Below are positions 58,440 to 64,000 of a DNA stretch of 64,000 nt, one piece after another (the first letter of the stretch is position 1; the number at the start of each line of letters is the position of its first letter). The notes beneath the pieces were generated by a model. It was given only the letters and a program-made list of their open reading frames with translations, was not told where the DNA came from and ran no database searches. Origin of the DNA: Bathymodiolus brooksi (Eukaryota; Mollusca; Bivalvia; Mytilida; Modiolidae); NCBI GenBank assembly GCA_963680875.1, contig OY804580.1, forward strand, positions 112,223,534 to 112,287,533, written 5' to 3'. Made by a program: the position numbers and the translations under genes.

Positions 58440-58818
58440 GGCCAATTTCTTCCCTTATCATACCTACTCCTTTGACGACAGTGGTCAAATCAATACTAAA
58501 ATTTATGATAAACGGGACGACTTCAATTTTAAGATCATAAATTTTCCAAATATGTGCAGCAAAATAACAGCTTCTCCTGCATATGGTGTTTACATCTCGC
58601 AATTGATTCGTTATGCAAGGGCCAGTAGCAATTATTCTGATTTCCTGAAACGTCATCTTCATCTGAGAAACAGGCTACTGGACCAGGGCTATAAAAAGAT
58701 TCGCCTTATTCGATCTCTTAAAAAGTTTATATTCCGATACCAAGATCTTGTCGAAATATATTCCGTCTCTGCAGAAAAGATTATAAACGATGGATTTTCA
58801 TATAGTGAAAATGTATAA
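58440..58818 (+). pseudogene. retroelement polyprotein C-terminal fragment
   Basis: Open frame with YDKRDDFNFKIINFP, then PAYGVYISQLIRYARASSN and FLKRHLHLRNRLLDQGY, ending SENV and a stop. This block is a conserved C-terminal part of RT-containing proteins found in many invertebrate genomes; the element class is not certain to me. 5' truncated. The untranslated tail runs on to about 59220. Confidence 0.65.
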
Positions 58819-59423
58819 AGATAAGGTTTCAACAAAAATGTCAAAATTATTTTTTTTATCAATGTGTGACGTAAAAGTGTTTTTGACATTTGGCGCTGAT
58901 TTGACAACTGTTTTACCTGTTTTGTTCAAGTATTGTTGTAAATACTGTTATAGTGACAGCCGGAAACTTTGAGCCGTAATGAAAGGGGGAGGTTTGGCGC
59001 TTTAAAATCTGATTCAACCCACCATTTCTTTAGAAATGCCTGTACCAAGTCAGGGTCATTACGGTTTTCACAGTTTTCCGGTTGTTGACTGATTTTGTCT
59101 GTTTATATACTTATGAGTTTTTACTTTCCCTTTGTTAGATTGTTCGGAGTTCGGTAATTTTGTTATTACCCTTATTTTCTATTATGTAGTGTGTTATGTG
59201 TACACACTTGTAAATAAAAAAAGATCTCTGTTAGTAGTGGTTACAAGATGTAAAGCGCTTTACCGATTTTAAGGATATGTCCACAGTTTAATTGACATCT
59301 TGTGTTTAATTTATTCATGACTACTAGCACTAAGTGAATGTTTATTTACGTTAGACCTATGTATGTGCTGAAATCATGTAATATTATAACTTGTGTAGAT
59401 CTGCGGTGAAGTTTCCGTCGTCT

Positions 59424-59666
59424 TTAGTAAAAAGGTTGCGCCGAAGAGATGTGTAAACCCGTTTGAAAGGATATAAATATTTTGAAATTGAAAGAGATTT
59501 TTTTAAATAAACTTGGTGTCCTGATTGATGGGGATTTTAAATTTGGTATACTGCTACTTGTTTTTGTTCGTTTCCTTGGCGGTGATACAGACAATCTATA
59601 TCGAAATGGGTTTTTGTAAAGAGTCAATGTCAGTCCCCTTTTCCTCTTTCCCTTGAATCCTGGCAT
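59424..59666 (-). CDS. short basic ORF, unrecognised
   Basis: 80 codons from ATG: MPGFKGKRKRGLTLTLYKN, PPRKRTKTSSSIP, then hydrophobic and aromatic residues. The Lys/Arg-rich start looks like a nuclear or nucleic-acid-binding N-terminus. It lies between the inverted arms. It could be an exon of a transposon gene or chance. Confidence 0.25.
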   Translation of the reverse strand: MPGFKGKRKRGLTLTLYKNPFRYRLSVSPPRKRTKTSSSIPNLKSPSIRTPSLFKKISFNFKIFISFQTGLHISSAQPFY

Positions 59667-59765
59667 CTCCTGAAAGTGGACAGAGAATAGTTTATTTTGA
59701 TTAGAGTATTTATCAGTTTTGTGTTTAAAAGTGTCAATTTAACAATTTTGCAGAAAACAATTAAC

Positions 59766-60168
59766 AAAACTAACAAATCTCCTCATGCATTCGCAATGTG
59801 CTCTATCAGAACCGATCTCCTCAAGCAGGAAAACGAGAAAATTGACAGCTTGTAGATTTATCTAGACTTCAATTTACTTCTGACGAATCGGAATTTATCC
59901 CCGATTACATTTAGACTCCCATGATGAAAAAATATTGAAAATTTAACTTGCATCTTTGTCAAGAACAACTTAGAAATGTAAGAGTGTCACAATTTTCGTC
60001 ATGTTTTTCGTGGGACGATTGATTTTGCGAGAGTTACACTTCATATACAAGAATAAACTATACATGTTTCTAATCGTGAAAGCATTCGCCACAGCATAGC
60101 ATTCTCTGATTTTGCAATATTCGAGCAGTAAAAAAGAAAATTTCAATTTTTGATATGTACATACTGTT
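59766..60168 (-). repeat. 402 bp inverted repeat, right arm
   Basis: Mirror of 54493-54894. The homology stops exactly where the retrotransposon LTR begins ('catac|tgttgtataa'). Confidence 0.95.
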
Positions 60169-61290
60169 GTATAATTATTTCCCTCTACCTGCGTAATGCA
60201 TTCTAGGGATTAATTATGGTATTCTCGTATCTATGGGCTTGCTAAGTCCCAACGAGATAGCCACCCGCTAGTTATCCAACCATGCAATAATTACCTTAAT
60301 GCTACGTTATTTCTCTTTATAATCTCTGTATTCGTTTTTGCCTTCTCTTTTTAACTCGGAGAACAGACTGGGTCCTGGCTACTTCCGGGCAGGAGGTCTA
60401 AAAGGTAATGCATCTCTGCATCCCATTGGCCGCAGGCTTCCGTGTCACAGTTGCTCCAACAGTGTGGAGCACCCACACACATCACAACGGGGTTTCACTA
60501 TACAGTTACTCCAACAGTGCGGAGCACCCACGCACATCGGGGGTTTCACCATACTCCCCTCCTCTTTCTTTCAAGGAGCCCCTGCGACTGATACTAACAT
60601 ATCGAGAACACATGAAAATTCCACCCCCCCCCCCCGGGCTGGGGATAATATCAATACAAAGGTATCTCAAACAGTTTCCTAAGTTGGGGGAGACAAAGAC
60701 TAAAGACCTCAAATATTATTTAAACATTCAGACCGGACCCTAATCAACTAAGTCATATTATTACCTCAAAATAACGAAATCCAAAATTATAAACGTGAGC
60801 ACTAGTAATCTCACAGCATCTCTACACTTTATACCCTAGACGTAATCAAGGCACCCATACAACCGGCCCAAACCAACTAAATCGGTTAATCTACCGATAT
60901 ATCAATACTGAACAAACATATATATATCAAGAATCTATCACGTCCAAATCTGTTGTTGACTTAACTAGTCAACAAACACCTTTAACTAAAATATATATAT
61001 ATATTACAGCCATCAAACCCTCAGTTTCACCGGTCCATCTCATTATTGTCCAATTGCAACAATCCACTCGCGACACATGCACCAAAAAAACCTTCCCCTA
61101 TCTGGGGTATCCTCCCAAAAGTTTTAACTAAACTATTGGCCAAGCTTCCAATGGCTACTTAACTAGAGCCACAAAAAAAACATTTTATATATAATTGTTC
61201 AACAACAATCTTTCTGTCGCCTCCTTATGGACCGTTCACAATTTACAATTCCAAAACTGTTTAAAGAGGAACCGGAGAAAACCAAATGTG
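60169..61290 (-). mobile_element. probable 3' LTR of the Ty3/gypsy element
   Basis: The left boundary 'tgttgtataatt' gives, on the minus strand, an element end '...aattatacaaca' (CA). The right boundary lies near a purine run (AAGTAGGGGGCA) just after the ORF3 stop, which would be the polypurine tract. Inside, a 57 bp block ('ctccaacagtg(t/c)ggagcaccca') is repeated at about 60450 and 60508. The exact right end is not certain and the 5' LTR is outside the window. Confidence 0.55.
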
Positions 61291-61298
61291 CCCCCTAC

Positions 61299-62603
61299 TT
61301 AGCACAATCTGTCCCACACATGACGTGGGACAGCTACCACCACAGCGTCCCGACGGAGGGACATCAGATATCCGTCGGAACCTATTAGGGCGGCTCCATC
61401 CGTGGCAATCACAGGGTCCCTTACTGCAAAATGTTGTTGGGCCAAGATCTGGAGGTCACGGATGGAACTGGCCATAACTCCAACAAGTTTGCCAGTTCTG
61501 AACTCCCTCAGCTGGAAAGGCTGAGAGGGAGTGTCAGGATACTCCCCCATCCAGTCTTCGGGCTCTTCCACAACACATGTCGGGACTTTCTGAACCACGG
61601 GGGCTGGAATAGGCTCATACCTGCAGATAGAGCTCGACAGGACGGGAGTGTATTCCCGTACGGCTTCCTGCCGAGTCCTATCTAGCCACTGAAGGGTGGT
61701 CAGCAACACCCTCCAATGGAGCAGACATGCTGGATTGTTGAGAGGGTTGACTTGAGGGGAATCAACCAGTTTCCACCCCATGGCGATGTCCACCTCTCTC
61801 ATGGCCAGTGTACATTCCATGGGAATACTACACTGCCGAGGAAACCGGATCTTGGAGTTAACCAAATCCAAAAGGTCATTGGCACCGGATGATGGGCCAC
61901 AAACCAGACGCCCGACCATCTCCAATGCCTCACCCAGCTGACGAAACAGAGTTTTGTCTACTCCCGTCACCCTGGCTGGGACCTGAAAAAATGGGGACAG
62001 GTGAACCTTGAAGGCATGGTCCTTCATCTTCCGGGTCCACATACCACAACCAGGCACGGGGCACAGACTATCTCTGTTATCCCTCCTCCTCGATGGGAAC
62101 TCTACATCTCCACTAGGTTTGGAGACATTGGCCTCTCCAGGGGTGGCCACAGGGAATGCCTCCCTGCTTCTAGACCTCCCCCGGAACACTACCGGCTCCC
62201 CGGGAGAACCCACAGAAACCCTGTCCACTACCTCTTCCCGTACTGGACGGGAGTCCTTGGCAGCCATGAACGAAACCTCAGCCACAGGGGACTCCTTGAC
62301 TGCCATTTCCCGTACTAGACGGGAATATTTGGCAGTTGCCTGGCGCATCACCTCCGCCGATGACATCCCTCTTCCTATACCTGCCCTCTGCAGGGGATTC
62401 TCCCATACAAAGGGATTTATCGCGGGATTACTTTCCCTTACGTAAGGGGTGTCTTTTCCCACCTGGGCGGGACGGTCACTTGGCCTGACCGACCCCCTTC
62501 CTCTGGACATAGACCTAGCCCTCTCCTGGACCCAGTCTCTCTTCTCCTCCTGGTCACTTTCACTATCTACATCCTCGCTGGCACTGAACCATTGTTCAGA
62601 CAT
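61299..62603 (-). CDS. extra ORF of the Ty3/gypsy element, with a C2H2-like finger
   Basis: 434 codons from MSEQWFSASEDVDSESDQEE. Acidic start, then an Arg/Ser-rich stretch (RARSMSRGRGSVR; RGRSRSREAF), then CPVPGCGMWTRKMKDHAFKVH (Cys2-His2 spacing) at about residue 183-203, and a mostly helical C-terminal half with no domain I know. It lies 107 nt after the integrase stop and runs up to the polypurine tract, the place where env or accessory genes sit. No signal peptide or membrane segment is seen, so it does not look like an envelope. Its GC content is clearly higher than the surroundings. Confidence 0.7.
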   Translation of the reverse strand: MSEQWFSASEDVDSESDQEEKRDWVQERARSMSRGRGSVRPSDRPAQVGKDTPYVRESNPAINPFVWENPLQRAGIGRGMSSAEVMRQATAKYSRLVREMAVKESPVAEVSFMAAKDSRPVREEVVDRVSVGSPGEPVVFRGRSRSREAFPVATPGEANVSKPSGDVEFPSRRRDNRDSLCPVPGCGMWTRKMKDHAFKVHLSPFFQVPARVTGVDKTLFRQLGEALEMVGRLVCGPSSGANDLLDLVNSKIRFPRQCSIPMECTLAMREVDIAMGWKLVDSPQVNPLNNPACLLHWRVLLTTLQWLDRTRQEAVREYTPVLSSSICRYEPIPAPVVQKVPTCVVEEPEDWMGEYPDTPSQPFQLREFRTGKLVGVMASSIRDLQILAQQHFAVRDPVIATDGAALIGSDGYLMSLRRDAVVVAVPRHVWDRLC

Positions 62604-62709
62604 ACTGAAATAACAAATAGGAAATCATCACATCACCATTTAGGGGCTAAAACACTACCCTCCTGCAAATTTTACATTCACCCCTCCCCCCTTTTATATA
62701 TATATATCT

Positions 62710-64000
62710 CTAATGTTCAACTAACTGACAGTTGGGGCATTTGTACAAGTCTAATTCCTCAGCTTCTTGTGGACTCAGATCTACGCACGTCAGGTGGAAC
62801 CAATCCTTACAATAATCACACCCAATCATTGTCTCCCCTGTATCCGGACCTCCACATATACAATATTTCTTTCTTTCTTTTTCGTCCTTTGATTGTATCA
62901 CACATTCTCCCCTATTCAGCTTAGCCTGACATTTCTGAAGCCAAACAGGTATCTTTCTGTCCCTACATGCTTTGAGACGGTCATGATTGGCTGTAAAAAT
63001 AACTCTCTGCAGTTTAATTTTATAGATATATGGTGTTAATCTTTCCAACACAATTCCTGGTCCTTTCCATGGTGGACTAAGTTTTTTACACTTTCCCTTA
63101 ATACTTGCCGTATCTAAAACATATACAAGATCGCCTTTCTTGTATTGTTTCTCAAGTATTTTTACATCATAGTCCCGTTTCATTTTCTTTTGTGTGGAAT
63201 TGAGTGTTTTTCTAGCTACCTCATGTGCATTCTTAATGGCGTTTTCTAAACCCATTACATATTCATCATTCCCGGAATAAATCTTTTCCTGCCCCTCACC
63301 AAACATCAAGTCTGCTGGCTGGTTTGTTTCACGGCCCAACATTAACATAATTGGTGTGAAACCAGTACTTCGGTTAATACAAGATCGCATTGCTCCCGCT
63401 AGTTGGGATAAGTGTTCATCCCAATTTTCCTGGGAGTTATCCACAAAACATCTTACTGCATCCATCAAGCTTCTATTCTGCCTTTCCACCTGACCATTGG
63501 CGGATGGTCTATAAGGCGTTGTACGAGCTTTATGTATTTGGAGCAAATCACACACAGCTTTAAACAAGGCACTCTCAAAGTTTCGCCCTTGATCTGTGAA
63601 GATCTGAAAAGGATATCCAAATCGTGCAAAAAATTCGTTGATCGCAGCTTGTGCAGTGATCTCAGCTGTCTGTGATGGGAGTGGAATACATTCCGTCCAC
63701 TTTGTAAATTGGTCCACCATCATGAGTACATACTCATTACCTTTCTTTGTTTTTGGTAAAGGTCCCATAAAATCTAGGTGCACTCGTTCCATCGGGGCTC
63801 CAGCATGATAAGGAGTCATATGGCAACGCGCATTTCTAGTTGGCTTTTTATGTTTACTACAGACCTCACAAGTTAGTACGAAGGTTCGTATGTCTCTTGA
63901 CATGTTATACCAATGAAACTTATCCTTAATTTTAGACAACGTTCTTTCTGTACCCTGATGTCCAGCAGAAGGTAATTCGTGACAGAGTTCCATAACTGTT
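62710..64000 (-). CDS. Ty3/gypsy integrase with C-terminal PHD finger (partial)
   Basis: The open frame enters from the window edge (first Met at 63993). Counting from that Met: HHCC zinc domain (His5, His11, Cys42, Cys45), DD35E core with Asp74 (VHLDFMGPL), Asp134 (FTDQGRNF) and Glu170 (NGQVERQNR), a GPY/F-type module (WKGPGIVLERL, 309-319) and a PHD finger (Cys378, Cys380, Cys392, Cys395, His400, Cys403, Cys419, Cys422). Tyr377, Met389 and Trp398 sit where PHD fingers hold methyl-lysine. Chromoviruses carry a chromodomain at this position; here it is a PHD. The frame is intact over the visible part. Confidence 0.9.
   Translation of the reverse strand, partial: TVMELCHELPSAGHQGTERTLSKIKDKFHWYNMSRDIRTFVLTCEVCSKHKKPTRNARCHMTPYHAGAPMERVHLDFMGPLPKTKKGNEYVLMMVDQFTKWTECIPLPSQTAEITAQAAINEFFARFGYPFQIFTDQGRNFESALFKAVCDLLQIHKARTTPYRPSANGQVERQNRSLMDAVRCFVDNSQENWDEHLSQLAGAMRSCINRSTGFTPIMLMLGRETNQPADLMFGEGQEKIYSGNDEYVMGLENAIKNAHEVARKTLNSTQKKMKRDYDVKILEKQYKKGDLVYVLDTASIKGKCKKLSPPWKGPGIVLERLTPYIYKIKLQRVIFTANHDRLKACRDRKIPVWLQKCQAKLNRGECVIQSKDEKERKKYCICGGPDTGETMIGCDYCKDWFHLTCVDLSPQEAEELDLYKCPNCQLVEH

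Noticed and set aside
62001..62445. Plus-strand ORFs opposite the 434-codon frame
   Set aside because: They are shadows of the retrotransposon ORF on the other strand. No motif is seen.

Overview
The window is animal nuclear DNA: AT-rich, intron-bearing, and crowded with minisatellites, tRNA-derived SINEs, MITEs and retrotransposons. The repeat types (SINE tails of the kind 'gttgaaagtggcgttaaac'), a CARD plus death-domain adaptor, and LINE and Ty3/gypsy elements point to a lophotrochozoan, most likely a mollusc. The species cannot be read from the sequence.

Region 1-7.9 kb holds no host gene that I can support: an RT fragment, SINEs, and a TTAA-flanked MITE. Region 8.36-34.4 kb is one minus-strand gene of ten coding exons (881 codons, every splice phase consistent). 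It encodes a type II-anchored secretory-pathway kinase of the PKDCC/VLK type. The PKDCC part continues inside a single exon into a linker and a roughly 250-residue C-terminal domain that resembles a catalytically degenerate FAM20-family kinase. About half of this gene is tandem repeat: arrays of 30, about 39, 53, 63, 75 and 80 bp units sit in or against its exons, with a 27 bp array just upstream. Two arrays were copied from exon boundaries: the 80 bp unit carries the exon 3 splice donor and the 53 bp unit carries the final codons.

Region 36.9-45.7 kb is a decayed non-LTR retrotransposon on the minus strand (PHD-finger ORF1, then endonuclease and reverse transcriptase ORF2) split by two DNA transposons with clear target-site duplications. 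Region 45.7-51.6 kb is repeat-rich: RT debris, MITEs, a near-identical SINE pair, palindromes, and a short telomere-like tract. Region 51.7-54.3 kb is a plus-strand CARD plus death-domain adaptor gene of at least four exons. Region 54.5-60.2 kb is bounded by 402 bp inverted arms (about 98% identical) and holds foldbacks and a retroelement 3' end. Region 60.2-64 kb is the 3' part of a Ty3/gypsy element on the minus strand: an integrase with a C-terminal PHD finger, a further 434-codon ORF with a zinc finger, and a probable 3' LTR. It runs off the window.

The strongest candidates for something new are the PKDCC/FAM20-like fusion, the minisatellites grown from exon boundaries, a set of near-perfect palindromes whose arms differ but whose tips look alike, and the PHD finger on the integrase.
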